Below, one piece after another: positions 1-12,100 of a stretch of 23,988 bases of DNA. The stretch covers positions 1-23,988 of the forward strand of contig JAYMTA010000812.1 in the NCBI GenBank assembly GCA_036897625.1. The letters are read 5' to 3'. A program made the translations under genes and the position numbers. Source of the stretch: Pelargonium cotyledonis. Taxonomy: Eukaryota > Streptophyta > Magnoliopsida > Geraniales > Geraniaceae. The notes under the pieces were generated by a model. That model searched no databases. It was not told where the DNA came from and saw only the letters and a list, made by a program, of their open reading frames with translations. Position 1 is the stretch's first letter. Each line of letters starts with the position of its first letter.

Positions 1-1391
1 TATAGGATGTAGGCAAACCAACCAACGTCGCTAATTCTGTAAAAGCATTTTGTCCATCCATTTTCAACCATGTATTCGGAAAGAGTTGGAAGGGCACAGT
101 ACCATGGCATGGCCTTCATTGCAACATAGATTTGCAAAATCATAGCTTTATTTGAAGGGATGGCATCTGCAGCAAGAATTCGATGGATAAAACACAAATG
201 TCATTTGGGGCCAAGCCATAGAAGTCAATTGCTGCAAGCAACTCTCAAGAGTCATAGAATAAAAAATATTCAGGCAACTTTAATTTACCAGACACCTGCT
301 TGCTTATCAAATAATAATTTCCCAGACACCTTCAGCAGATTAGAAGCATTCTAGTTGGTGCGAACACTGGTAAAATATTATTGGCAAATGTTCCACATAA
401 ATTGAGAGACAAAGTTCAATATGAAATATTTTGGTACTCCCCCTAGGATAAAACCAGTAGTCATTAAGTCAATGACTTAGCAGTGATTATAGACGTTCCA
501 CAAATTCCAGTATTCCAGTCTACTATACTACAACTCCATGTTCAGGGTAAGAAGTTATGCAGTGGTGAACTCAAAGAAAGGTACTCCATACACATTTGTA
601 GTCATAGAAGGGGCAAAAGCATACAGAGAAAAACTGCATTTACGTAAATTTTTTAAAGTGTTAATGTATATTAAAATCACATAGAACTACAAAGCTAAAT
701 GTAGGAATCTGAAAATATATGTTACATTGGTGTGTTTTGATAGTGGAAAAGACACCCTTTATACAGCAATAGGATTTTCAAGAGTAAACTGATATTCAAA
801 TAAGACATAAACATGGTCTCAGCCTTAAACTAAACAATTAAGCTATTCTTACTAAGGCACAGTCAAGAAATTCCATAAATCGCAGAATTCTAAATATCTC
901 GACATCCTCCTTCAAATTCAATGTATCACCAAATAGAAACTTGAGTTTGTGAAAAACCAACAAAACAGTGATGCCAAAATTGTCAATAAATAACAAATTG
1001 GAGAAGGCAACAACTTGTGGAAAACAAAATCAATCTCAGATATAATCAGAATCCAAATCAGGCACATTCATGAATCATAATAAATAAAATAGAACAAAAT
1101 CAATCTCAGATTAAAGAACAGATTCTAAAATAATCAGCAAGTAATAGGAGAAGAGAAAAGAAAACCTTTGGGAACAAAGACGTTGCGCTTCAAGTAATAA
1201 ATGTAGAAGCACCAGAGGAAGCCGGAGAGCAAGTAGATTAGGGTTGCGGCAATGTAGTTGCGCAACCAAGTCTGGAGGAGGTGGGGGAGTGGGGCCCAGA
1301 GACCCTCCGGGAGGAGGTTTCCGAGCACAATGCGGTTGTAGAAGTTGGTCTCCCATACAAAGTTGTGGAGGTAATTACCGTTCTCTTCCAT
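1..1391 (-). CDS. STE1: Sterol C5(6)-desaturase, copy A (5' part; cut by the window edge)
   Basis: This is the start of a delta7-sterol C5(6)-desaturase (STE1/DWF7 family), a di-iron ER membrane enzyme that introduces the C5 double bond in sterol and brassinosteroid-precursor synthesis. Exon 1 is 1166-1391, with its ATG at 1391-1389 in a good AGAAATGG context; the GT donor is at 1165-1164. Exon 2 starts at 166, after a CTGCAG acceptor, and runs off the window at base 1. The visible protein starts [20 protein letters not shown], continues through the family's LQTWLRNY and [10 protein letters not shown] segments, and reaches KAMPWY and NGWTKCF in exon 2. No stop or frameshift is seen. The histidine boxes would lie beyond the edge, so whether the enzyme is complete is unknown. 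It is divergent from copy B (4078-8493) and shares its exon boundaries. Its first intron is 999 bp, against 2,019 bp in copy B. Confidence 0.93.
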
Positions 1392-1415
1392 TTCTGAGGG
1401 TCAAATTGGGGCGGA

Positions 1416-1445
1416 GGAGTCGGAGTCGGAGTCGGAATCGGAATC
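1416..1445. repeat. Hexanucleotide microsatellite in the probable 5' leader of copy A
   Basis: Three GGAGTC units are followed by two GGAATC units, just upstream of the copy A start codon. On the gene's strand this is a pyrimidine-rich GACTCC/GATTCC tract. Copy B has a similar but less regular CT-rich leader at about 4025-4062, so the tract probably expanded from an ancestral leader sequence. Confidence 0.75.
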
Positions 1446-1940
1446 GGAGGAGATAGATGAGATTTGAAGAAGAGACTGTGGAGCTAAAAAAAAATATTAG
1501 TATGAAACAGTGGACTACTGCCAGTGGACTTTCTCGGCTGTGGCCTAACATTTTCATTGGACGCTGGTGGGTGGAAGCAAGTTACTTTATAGTCTTATGC
1601 TATTTTAATACCTAGTTTAGTTACCAAGGTAGTTTAGATCAATCGGTTTACACGTTTTGTATTTTCTTTAATATCTTGGATTTGAGTGATTTTCGGAATG
1701 AAAATTTGAAAATAGGATATGTTATATATGACTGATGGAATTTTCTTAAAATGTAAATATTTTCCTTCACGGAATTAGTGTAAAATTGTTCACAATAGTT
1801 TAAAGTTACGAAATTAAATTATGGGTATTTATTTTAAATGGTGACAAGTACATTGTAGTCATCTGTAATTATCCCATAAATTATTTTGTATATTATTAAA
1901 ATTTAGATTTTGAAAAGGGATTGAGCATCTCAAACTAAGA

Positions 1941-2093
1941 ATTATTTGGCTTAGATTAAGCCAATAATGAGGTGATGACACCTCATTAAAAACATGGATC
2001 CAAGCGGGTCGCTCCGCTCCCATCAATTCACTTGGGTGAAATTTAATGATGTGTCATCACCTCATTAGTTTTATTTAGCTTAAGCCATAAAAT
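1941..2093. mobile_element. MITE-like foldback element
   Basis: Two arms of about 50 bp face each other around a centre of about 50 bp. The left arm (about 1941-1990) contains AATGAGGTGATGACACCTCA; the right arm (about 2041-2093) carries its near-perfect reverse complement plus the matching outer GGCTTA motif. The centre contains a GC-rich GGGTCGCTCCGCTCCC segment. There is no coding capacity, as expected of a MITE. I could not settle the target-site duplication or the superfamily. Confidence 0.65.
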
Positions 2094-2282
2094 GTTTGGT
2101 CTACATTCTTCATTCTCTTTCGAAAATATATATTTCTAGAAAGTTAAAAATGTTTTTTTTTTCTTTAACAACGAGGCTTTTAAGCAGTTGCATTATCTAA
2201 ACTCAAACTTGTGATCTCATATTAAGTTGAAATATGATTTAATATTGAGAATAATTAATCTACCCGTAGTAAACACTCTCAC

Positions 2283-2402
2283 AAAATCCCTACCAAACGC
2301 TATGTATAGAATGATTACCCAAACATTAGTATGAGTTTTCTGTCTTGAATGAAAATTTATTCTAAAATCCTATCAAACACTATGTATAGAATGATCATTC
2401 AA
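2283..2402. repeat. Imperfect direct repeat, about 40 bp per copy
   Basis: Two copies, about 2283-2322 and 2363-2402, share CTATGTATAGAATGAT and the preceding AAAATCC-TA-CAAAC context. The start-to-start distance is about 80 bp. No function is evident. Confidence 0.6.
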
Positions 2403-2520
2403 GCTGTAATGACATCCTGGTGGAGTGCTCATTCTGCTTTGCTTGTTACAATATACAAAAATAGCCTTAATATACTAATTAATACTGATTTGATTAAAGG
2501 AGAAAATCAATAGTAAATCC

Positions 2521-2540
2521 ATATATATATATATATATAT
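2521..2540. repeat. (AT)10 microsatellite
   Basis: Ten uninterrupted AT units in the spacer between the desaturase copies. The length is likely variable between individuals. Confidence 0.95.
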
Positions 2541-4077
2541 TAAAGTTGGCGAAGTTGCTCTAGTAGTTACCACCCTACCAAAATAACAATTTCTAGCCTC
2601 CACTTACAAGACTTTTCACATTCTATAAGTTACAAATTGAAACTCTATTAACTAATAACAATAGATATTAGCTTTAAATATGACAATAACTAATATACAT
2701 AGGTTATAACATCATGTTTATATAGGAGTTACAACCTCAATGAGTTTTCAATTTTTTCAATGTGAGATTCTTGCTCAACCTTCAAAATTTTATATATTAT
2801 CTATTCACTTCATGATTTCCTCTCTCTGTTCTCTAACCTAATTTCATTGTTGTGGTGGAAGCGTTGAAGTTGTGGGTGGATTCATTTTCGATCTCTACAC
2901 AACAATGACGCAAATGTATAAGCTCAAATTTCAATGTAAATTTTAGGTTTTTAATATTGAATTTTACTTCTTCGTTGATGAGTTGATTGCAAATCGATTA
3001 AGTTTAATGAGTTAGTTTAGATTTTCGAGAATCTTGAAGTTTTGGGTGGTAAAGGTGATGTTTTTCTTGAGCAATATTGCTTGAAATTTGGTGGGGTTGT
3101 CAACATCCTTATTATACCATTTGTAATTTTTTTCTTTATTGTATATGATTAAATTTCTTAATCCATTAGAATATTGATTATTTATGGTTGATGTACTCGA
3201 TTAGATGAATAATTCGATTATTTAATTGATTATTTCTTACATACATCACATCTCTAATTAGAGGAATAATTCGATTTGTAGTATGTTACTAAAGTTAAAG
3301 CAAATTCAAACATCTCATATTGAATTTACATTCATATGAGTAGTATTTTTTTTACAAATTTTGGTATACTACGTCTATGTGCAATGCACGAAATCAAATA
3401 CTAATGAGTTATGAAAGCGAGTATGAAGTTCATTATATTCTAGTGAATACAAAAAATAATCATTCTAAATAAGGGTCAAACTATACACTACGATACATAT
3501 GATCGACCAACTATTTTTAAAATAATTTTACGTTACATTGACCCTTTAAATCAGGTATCGAATTTGTCCAATCTTGAGAACACATTATTTATGTAATAAT
3601 TATAGCATATATAAACTCCAAGTTAATAAAAGTAGCTTGTAACAACCCTCAATCTCAAAAATGTAATCTTTGTTTGTGGTTAGGAGGTTACGCATAAGCA
3701 TATTATTTGATTTGAAAATAAACTCGAGCGTGGATCAAATAACTCCCGGTGAACCACCACCACATTCAAATCACTTTCTCCATCCATGTGACCGTTTCCC
3801 AATTCTTTGCCCACGTACAAATAAAAAATATATACCCCGCGAATCTGAACCGCCGCTCTACAAATTCTAAAAATTGTGATGCCACACAATGCCGACCAAG
3901 TAGAGAGTGATGGGCCCACAGATTCGTATCCGAGCCCCATAGCGGCATAGATTATTGGAAACAGCATGTGACTGTGAGTCACTCTAATCGCAATTTTGTC
4001 AAATTCTGTGCCGTCTCTTTGAATCTCATCGTTCTCCTCCGATTCCGTCTCCTCCGCCTCCATTTTGAGCCACAGAA

Positions 4078-7000
4078 ATGGAAGACAGCAACGGTAACTA
4101 TCTGCAAAACTTTCTACGGGAGACCAACTTCTACAATCGCATTGTGCTCGGAAGCCTCCTCCCGGAGTCTCTGTGGCTCCCACTCCCCCACCCCCTCCAG
4201 ACCTGGTTGCGCAACTACATTGGCGGAACCCTAATCTACCTCATCTCCGGCTTCCTCTGGTGCCTCTACATTTACTACTTGAAGCGCAACGTCTATGTTG
4301 CTAAAGGTTGGGGTTCTTTTACGAACAATGTATTGTCGTATATGGTTGATTTGTGAATCTGGCTGTTTTTGTTCTTAATTTCTACGATTAACATCTTCTG
4401 AGTGTCGGATTTCGATTTCTCACGACTTCTTAAAATCAGAAATTAGATCAATTAAGTGGTATATCGATTGGATAATGTTATGATTAGTGACTCTGTTTCA
4501 CTTTGTTTAGAACTGTGAATCTGGCTGTATTTTTTTCTTTCTTTTCTGGATTTGTATTTGAGATATTTCATGATCATTTGCTCTCATGATTCTCAAATTG
4601 TTTGGTTAATTGAAGCTTAAAACTGTTTTTATTCATTAATCAATCAAAACTTTAGAGTTCTGGCTCCTTTTAATTCTTTGTCAGGAAATATTTTCTGTTG
4701 GTGCTAATTTTGATGGAGAGTAAAAGAAATAGAAAACATTTATTAGAATTTGCATCCATATTTATTCCATATGGTCACCACTGACACATGAAGTGGGATG
4801 AGGGGAGTAGAACCTGACACATGAAGTGTGTTGAGGGGAGTAGAACATTTTTTGCTGTGACGTATGTTACTTTTCTAGCCTGCCCCAACATTTTTTTGGG
4901 AAATAACATTTTTTTGTTGCTGTTGACTCGTTGTATAACACAGTTTTTCTTACCCATACATGCAAACAAATACATTCTCTTGTTTTGTATTTTACTCTGC
5001 TATGATGGGCTCTTGTTCAATACTTTTTATAACGTATTGTATTGTCTTTCGCTACAAAACACCATTGCCTCAGGGCATTGATGTTGGGATGGATCTCTGC
5101 CAAAATTTTTGTAACATTTTTTTACAAGACAAATATGGGCGTCTCTTCTTACTGAGAAAAATCCTAGACATACTGTGTCTTCTAGTTGTCAGCATTTGAT
5201 TGGAGCAACCCCCCCTAACAACACTTCTGTGGTTAAGAGAGGGGCTCCAATGACCAATCAGTCACCCCCAACAGCGACGCAACAAATTTCAATTAACATG
5301 CTTTGATATGCTTGTCATTGGTTTTGCCACAAGTCATTGCCTTCTTCAAGTTGCTATTTATGGACAGTTTTGGCATCACTTTTTAGTTGGTTTTTCACAA
5401 ACTCAAGTTTCTATTTGGTGACACTTTGATATTGAGGTGGATGTTAAGACACTTAGAATACTATGATATGTGAACTTTCCTAATTATGCCTTATTTATTA
5501 TGGCTTAATTGTTTCCATAGATTAAGTCTTAGACTATGTTTATTTCTTATTTGATATTAGTTTATTTCTTGTAAAATCCTATGTAAAAGGAGTTTTCTAC
5601 TATCAAAACACATCAATGTAATATATATTTTCAGATTTCTATATTAGGTTTTTAAGGTCTATGTGATTTTGATATACAATAACTTTCTCAGAATGCTTTT
5701 GAATCGGCCTATGGCTACGATTGCACATGGAAAACTTTCCTTTGAGTTTATCACTGTAAAATTCCTTGCGCTGAACATGTACTTGTAGTATAGTAGACTG
5801 GAATTTCAGAATTTGTGGAACATTTATTTTTTATTGTCAAATCGTTGACTTTAATGGCTATTGGTTTGTTCCTAGTGGATTACCTAAATATTTCGTATTG
5901 AACTTCATCTCTTGAATTTATGTGCTGCTGGAGGTTTCTGGTAAATTGAAGTTGCTTGTATTTTTATTTGGGTTTTTAAATTATTTGTGTAGTTAAGAAT
6001 GGATTTCATTTTTCCATGATCTTTTGCATGAGTTGTACTGTAGCAGAGTTCACCTACATATCATCATTTAACACTAAATGTTGATTATTATTGCTTTTAT
6101 TTTCTTATTCATTGATTTTCTTTAATTTTGTACCTTGAGGGATACATGTCTCAATGGTTCTTGAATCTTGAGAGTTGCTGGTCTATTGCAGCAATTGGAC
6201 TTCTGTGAAATAGTTATCAAATTCCAGCTGGCAATAATTCTTAGTTATGTTTATATTCAGAAATAGTGTTTTCTATCTTGGCCCCGATTGACATTTGTGT
6301 TGTATCTATTGAACTCTTGCTGCAGATGCCATCCCTTCAAATAAAGCCATGCTTTTGCAAATCTATGTTGCAATGAAGGCCATGCCATGGTATTGTGCCC
6401 TTCCAACTCTTTCTGAATACATGGTTGAAAATGGATGGACAAAATGCTTTTACAGAATTAGCGACGTTGGTTGGTTTGCCTACATCCTATATTTAACTGT
6501 TTATCTCATATTCGTGGAGTTTGGAATTTATTGGATGCATAGAGAGTTGCATGACATAAAACCTCTGTACAAATATCTTCATGCAACACACCACATCTAC
6601 AACAAGCAGAATACACTTTCCCCTTTTGCTGGTGAGTTCTAGATACTCAAAATTATTTTAATTTGAACAATTTTGGCATATTGTTGTAGGAGGTTTGAAA
6701 ACATTTGTTTACTGTAGTGGCAGTATAACAAATCGAAAGTTCAGAAATTTTTTATGGACATCTTCACGTATTAATTAGAGAATTGTATCCATCTTGTGTC
6801 AAAATCGAACAATCTGACCATGTCAAAGTGGTACTGTTACATGATAGGTCCAAGTTGGACCATCCACCAGTAGAAACTATCATATGCAATCATTGTCACA
6901 CTGCAACTCGGGAAGTATTAGGAGAAAAGTGCTGATAAAAGTGTAGTATTTAACTTTTCTAGGTCAAAAGCTTTAACTGTAGAACCCATGCAAGGGATTT

Positions 7001-8493
7001 AGACTTGAACTGAGAAAAGTGCTTGAAAGTTACTGATTAAAGAGGTGTTGCACTTATGGTATCTCAATTAATTTGTGACAAATTTGTTCCTAGCTGACAT
7101 GTCTTGTGAAATGGGATAAGATTGCTTGCAATTTTCACTGCAGTATCTTGAAAACTATAGTGGGGTCATTCATCTTATTGAAATTCAATAGGTATCATTT
7201 TCTATTAAAATAAGCTACCTTGAATGCTTATTTGAAAATTTTAGATACATGTTGTTGAAAGACTTCCTTTGACATGTAAAGCATTTTGGAAACAATAAAT
7301 TTGTGAAGTTGCAAATAGAAAAATTGATAATGAGCTTAACCGTGGCCAAATCTCGACAGTTTGGTTATACCAATTTCAGAGTGCTAGCTTCTGTTTTTTT
7401 AGTTGTCGGATCTATTTGATGTGAGGGGCTTATCATAGTAATAGAGTGTTACAACAAGAGCACATGTGGGTAAAGGGAGAAATTTTAAACCTAACTAACA
7501 TATCCTTAATTTTTTACAAAAATGAAAAGCGGACACTCAATTTGGGACAAATGGATTACTATCATATGCCCCCTAAGGTGGAAGTCTGCTATTGCTTTGC
7601 ACATTGTCCTTTTGCTGGTGCTCTTGTGCTGGATCTTAACTTCTTTTTTAATTAGGGAGGCGGCAAAACTCAAACTTGTGACCTCTAGATCTAGAAAGTT
7701 CTGATACCGTGTAGAGGATTGACTTAATTAGAAGTTTAAACTGATATTTAACCTTTTGATCCAATCCAGAAATTGCCTTTGGATCCAGAACCATATTTAA
7801 ATGCATATTAGGATAGCTTTTGCATAATATTATGTTAGGATGATCTAAGATCTGGAAGTATAAAATACAACTAGCTTAGCAGAAGGAAGTAACTGAAGGT
7901 GGTAAATGAAATAAGGATAAGGCTTGCTTCTTATTGTCAAATTTTCAGCTAGAAGAAAATACTTTCTGCTGTCTCGGTGATACTTTCTGTTATGCTCTTC
8001 CGTGGTCATTAATTCATACTAGTTAGTGATTCATGATCGATAAATTGCACCAGGAGCACCTTATCTATTCCATTGTAAATTTTATGCCATCAATATCTTG
8101 TTGCAATCATTTTCATTGAATGCCCACATCCATACTCCTTATTATCTTGTCCAAAAATTAAATGAAACTAATTACCCGATTTATTTGTTTATATCAGGTT
8201 TAGCATTTCACCCACTTGATGGGATACTACAGGCGGTACCACATGTCATAGCTCTGTTTGTTTTGCCAATGCATTTTACAACACATATAGCACTCCTATT
8301 CATTGAGGCCATATGGACAGCAAACATTCACGACTGCATCCATGCCAAATTGTGGCCGGTAATGGGGGCTGGTTATCACACCATTCACCATACCACATAC
8401 CGTCACAACTATGGTCACTATACCATATGGATGGATTGGATGTTTGGAACACTCTGTGATCCTATGGACGACACGTCTAGGAAGGTTAAGTGA
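4078..8493 (+). CDS. STE1: Delta7-sterol C5(6)-desaturase, copy B (complete)
   Basis: Three exons (4078-4306, 6326-6631, 8198-8493) join to a 276-residue protein, close to the roughly 280 residues of Arabidopsis STE1/DWF7. All four splice sites are GT-AG, and the reading frame runs through. The start is ATG in CAGAAATGG. The enzyme is an ER membrane di-iron oxidase that desaturates delta7-sterols at C5, feeding membrane sterols and brassinosteroids. The three histidine clusters of the fatty acid hydroxylase/sterol desaturase superfamily are all present: HRELH at 148-152, HATHH at 162-166 and HTIHH at 239-243. Hydrophobic segments lie near residues 50-68, 124-147 and 190-215. The C-terminus (DTSRKVK) is short and basic. 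Intron 1 (4307-6325) contains a 33-bp tandem duplication and a small foldback. Intron 2 (6632-8197) contains a retroelement relic. The 3' end converges on the hydrolase gene. The gene looks intact. Confidence 0.96.
4781..4846. repeat. 33-bp tandem duplication in intron 1 of copy B
   Basis: Units at 4781-4813 and 4814-4846 begin CTGACACATGAAGTG and end GAGGGGAGTAGAAC. They differ at two positions. The low divergence suggests a fairly recent slippage duplication. Confidence 0.9.
5197..5260. repeat. Small foldback (hairpin) in intron 1 of copy B
   Basis: An outer TGATTGG (from 5197) pairs with CCAATCA (5254-5260), and an inner TTGGAGC (5200-5206) pairs with GCTCCAA (5244-5250). The C-rich run at about 5207-5215 faces the GAGAGGGG run at 5237-5244. 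It may be a very short MITE or a MITE relic. Confidence 0.5.
7625..7735 (-). repeat. Retroelement or SINE relic in intron 2 of copy B
   Basis: The minus strand contains GGTATCAGAAC (7700-7710), resembling the initiator-Met primer-binding motif TGGTATCAGAGC, followed by GAGGTCACAAGTTTGAGT (7666-7683), resembling the tRNA B-box context often found in plant retroelements. I see no coding sequence and no clear ends. It is a degraded, tentative call. Confidence 0.35.
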
Positions 8494-9163
8494 TGTGCTC
8501 CCTCTCATGACTCTGATTGGTTATGCTGTTCTTCCGATTAGCTAGTATGTTAGCTTTTGCACTTTGGCTGGATTTGAACTGGACATATGTAATATTTGTG
8601 TAAATTGTCACTTTTCAGTTTGGGGCATAAAGGGAAGCTTTCTTCCCCTCAGCTTTTATAGTCTTATGCGCCAGTCTCTTGTGATCTCTTGCACATTTTG
8701 CTCGTCTTTTGGAAATGGAAAACAGTTATTTCATTATTTGAACTTTGTAAGGTATGATAATTAGAGCACTGGGCATTGTGGTATGAGTTTGTCAAATTGC
8801 AAATATTGCATACCTGTTACTATTCTAAGGTAAATAGATGGAGACTTTAAACCAACATTCAAAAATGTGAATGACCATTACATGTAGCAATATTTGAATG
8901 GTTAAACAAGTCGCTTTTATTTGGCAGAAAACCCAAATTCATGATTTCTTTATATCTGACTTACGGTTCTGGACATTCAATACACATAATTGACAACATA
9001 TTCATGCTAGAATCACACTCTGATTTCATATTTTTCCTATTTAGCCAACTGAATTGACCGTTGCTGAGGTTCTGCAGGTAAATTAAATAAATTACCTTCT
9101 TCAGTGAGCTTTTAGCGCAAAACAAAAGCTTATTTGAGTCGTTCACATCGTGAGTAAACACAA
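8494..9163. other. Spacer between convergent 3' ends
   Basis: This 670-bp stretch lies between the stop of copy B (plus) and the stop of the hydrolase gene (minus). It should hold both 3' untranslated regions. I see no gene or obvious repeat in it. Confidence 0.6.
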
Positions 9164-12100
9164 TCACCACACCAAACCCTTTCTTCTTCTGAACCTGTCA
9201 ACACGGTCAGTACTCATGCGCGACTTTTCTGGCTTGCTGGACGGCTTCTTGGACTTTTCAAGCCTGCTATCTAAACTGTTTCTAGAAACTTCTGGGAGGT
9301 CCGGAGCCAACTCAAAGTTATCAGAAGTCCCACTGTTGGATGCTTTGGTCTGATTATCAGAGTCCATTGTCGTGTTTTTAGCACCATTTGTGGATGCTCT
9401 TGATTTGCCTAGGGCCAGTACAAATTTCTTGAGATGCTTGATGAACTCTGGATAAAGCTCCAGATTGCAATGTCCACCCCCACTTATCCACAACGGCTCA
9501 TACTTCTCTTTACAAAGTTCCCACAGCTGCTTACCATGGCTGCAATCAACAACTTCATCCGCTGTCCCCTGAATGTGTATGACAAATTAGTTCACTAATT
9601 AGTGTTGACAAATCAGCTCTACTAAAAGCAGATATAGACGGATGCGATCGATTGTAGGAACACTTGTTTTTTTTTTTTTTATCAACGGGACATCATACTC
9701 GAAGCAACAATGTTTCTCACTCCCCAAAGGGAGCGTCACCCTAAACCCCACCCCCAAATCTCACCCCATACCGTCGATAAAGAGGCTCGAACTTGAGACC
9801 TTAGAGGGAATCCACAAAAACCCTTGGTTTCATATGAAAGCTTTTGTATAATGGTTCATTAGTAAACTCCAATATGCTTCTAACACAGTCAAAGATTTAT
9901 GGGGTGGATGAAAGAGAAATGGAACAATAGAAAACCGAACACCCCATTCCTATGACAACAAAATAGCATTGATATCCCACCCAACAACTGAATACATGTG
10001 AAGCACTTATTTGTTATTCAATATGTTTATATAAAGTAACTTTAAAGATCTGGTTATAATAAGATCCCAATTCACACTTTAAGAAGCTTAAAAACTATTG
10101 CTATCTTACATTTCTTAATCTGCAATTCAATGTTATTCATGTAAAGTATAAGAGAACACATCTTGTAAAAACATTTCCTAATCAATAGTTAGGGACTCTA
10201 TAACCAATTTTCTAAAAGATTATCCTACATATAATTATAGTCAAGCTGGAGCTTAATCTCTAACAAGTTATACACTTCAACGTCAAATATAAACATACAA
10301 CAAGAGGGTGCATAAAATAAAAACAGGACAATCAATACTTACATGAATCATCAGAACAGGACAATTCACCAATCCTATTTTGTCAATATTCTGGGAATAA
10401 ATAAAAGCAAACATAAGTCATGATATGACAGATGAAATAAGTATTGGAAATACACAGTTTAGTGGTTTAGTACGGAATTACCTTGTAAATATCAAACCAG
10501 TAAGTTCGCTTGACAGGGTGCAATACCCTCAGCCCAGACAGAATAGGGCTATGCAAAACCACTCCCCTTAGGTTTGATATACGTGAAGCAAGATCAACTG
10601 TGGGACCGCTACCTACAGACTGACCATATAATATTAACTGTTCATCTTTGACGCCATATTGCTCCTTGAGGCAATTATACACTGCATCAATGTCTGCATA
10701 CGTATTACATTCACTGGGCTTTTCAACAGAAAGAAACCAAAGTTAATGGTCAATGTACTCATACCCCCCAAGTACTCATACAAAATTTATACAAGACATT
10801 AAAATCTCAGTGCTAGACTGATATTAGAAATTAATAAAAAATTATAATAGCAAAAGCTTAGTTCACAATAGAATATGCACTAACAAATATAAATAAACGA
10901 TTCAATAATAGTCATGCTCTTGGTAAAAGTCTCTGAACATTTGCTTGGTTCTCGAATACCATAGATCATGAAATCACAGTCTTCAAACAAGAATGTACTT
11001 CCTATACATGTAGGGTTATTGTCATTCACAAACTTATCTAAACTGACAGATTCCGGAGGACCAATTCTAGTGACCAGTTTACAAAGTAAATTAATATTTA
11101 TGTTACCTTTAAATTAATATTAATTTAAAGGTAATATAATGTGCTCCACACAGAATATGCATCATACAGTTTGAGCGGAAAAAGTATGGAAAATAAATTG
11201 ATGTACTCTTTAAACTCTCATGTAGATCAATCATCCAAATTATAATGTCACAAACACTAAAATGAAAAGAAAAAAAAAAAAATCAAGAAACTTATTTGGT
11301 ATATTCAGTTATCAGCCAATTCATAGACATAAAAGGAAATTAGAAGTCCAAGATAGGTCTCCAGTATGGACATTGAAATGAATATAGAAACAGCTAAGTT
11401 AATCTAACAATCTACAATACGGATGATGAAATCAGAACTGCTAAGCTCAATATAATACTTCATTCCCATGAGCATAAAGCTAGGCACCCTACCTTTCCAG
11501 TAGATTGCCCATAGCCTGAGTAATCGTACCTGGATAAAATTCAAATACTCAGTTAGGAAAATAGTCTAAAAAAGCCTAGCTGTAATGAAAGTAAATGGGA
11601 AAGATAAAATTGTAGTGAAAGGACAGTCTGGTTAAGCTATACACGTCTTATTAAACAAGATGTAATCATTTCCCTTCAATTTTATAAACAATACAGACAA
11701 TTTTATTGTGGCTCTTCCTAAGGGCATTTGAATATGATGATGAGAGGAAAGGATTAAAGAGCAAACAAAAACAAATAATTGAGTATATCATTTGTGCAAA
11801 CAAATAATTGAGTATGCCTCTATCACTCTCATCAGAGCATGCACCAACGAAGTTATATATTAGATCACATACACAAGAAAAAAAAATAGAGCTCATACGA
11901 ATGACATAAATTCAAGTCAGGACATAGTTTGCATCTTGCTCTCATGAAAGTGGATGCAAACGGGACAGTTGTTAGACATCGCATCCTGCTGTGTACCGAT
12001 ATGCATTCAGCGGTTAGATAGTCTTTAATAGTGAATTGTACTACTGCCACCCTAGCCCACACAATTCTATCTTCCTAGTAGCACAAGAAAGCTTGGCATA

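Larger units (their letters stand above)
1460..4020. other. AT-rich spacer between the divergent desaturase genes
   Basis: I see no gene in this stretch. It should contain the upstream regions of both desaturase copies. It holds a MITE-like foldback (about 1941-2093), an imperfect direct repeat (2283-2402) and an AT microsatellite (2521-2540). A hyphenated palindrome, GTGACT-gtg-AGTCAC, lies at 3968-3982, about 95 bases before the copy B start, and contains TGAGTCA, the GCN4/bZIP-type core. Its regulatory use is inference only. Confidence 0.6.

Noticed and set aside
3680-4183. A 167-codon minus-strand frame opposite exon 1 of desaturase copy B
   Set aside because: It is antisense to a confirmed exon, and its end overlaps unrelated spacer. 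The protein matches no family I know.
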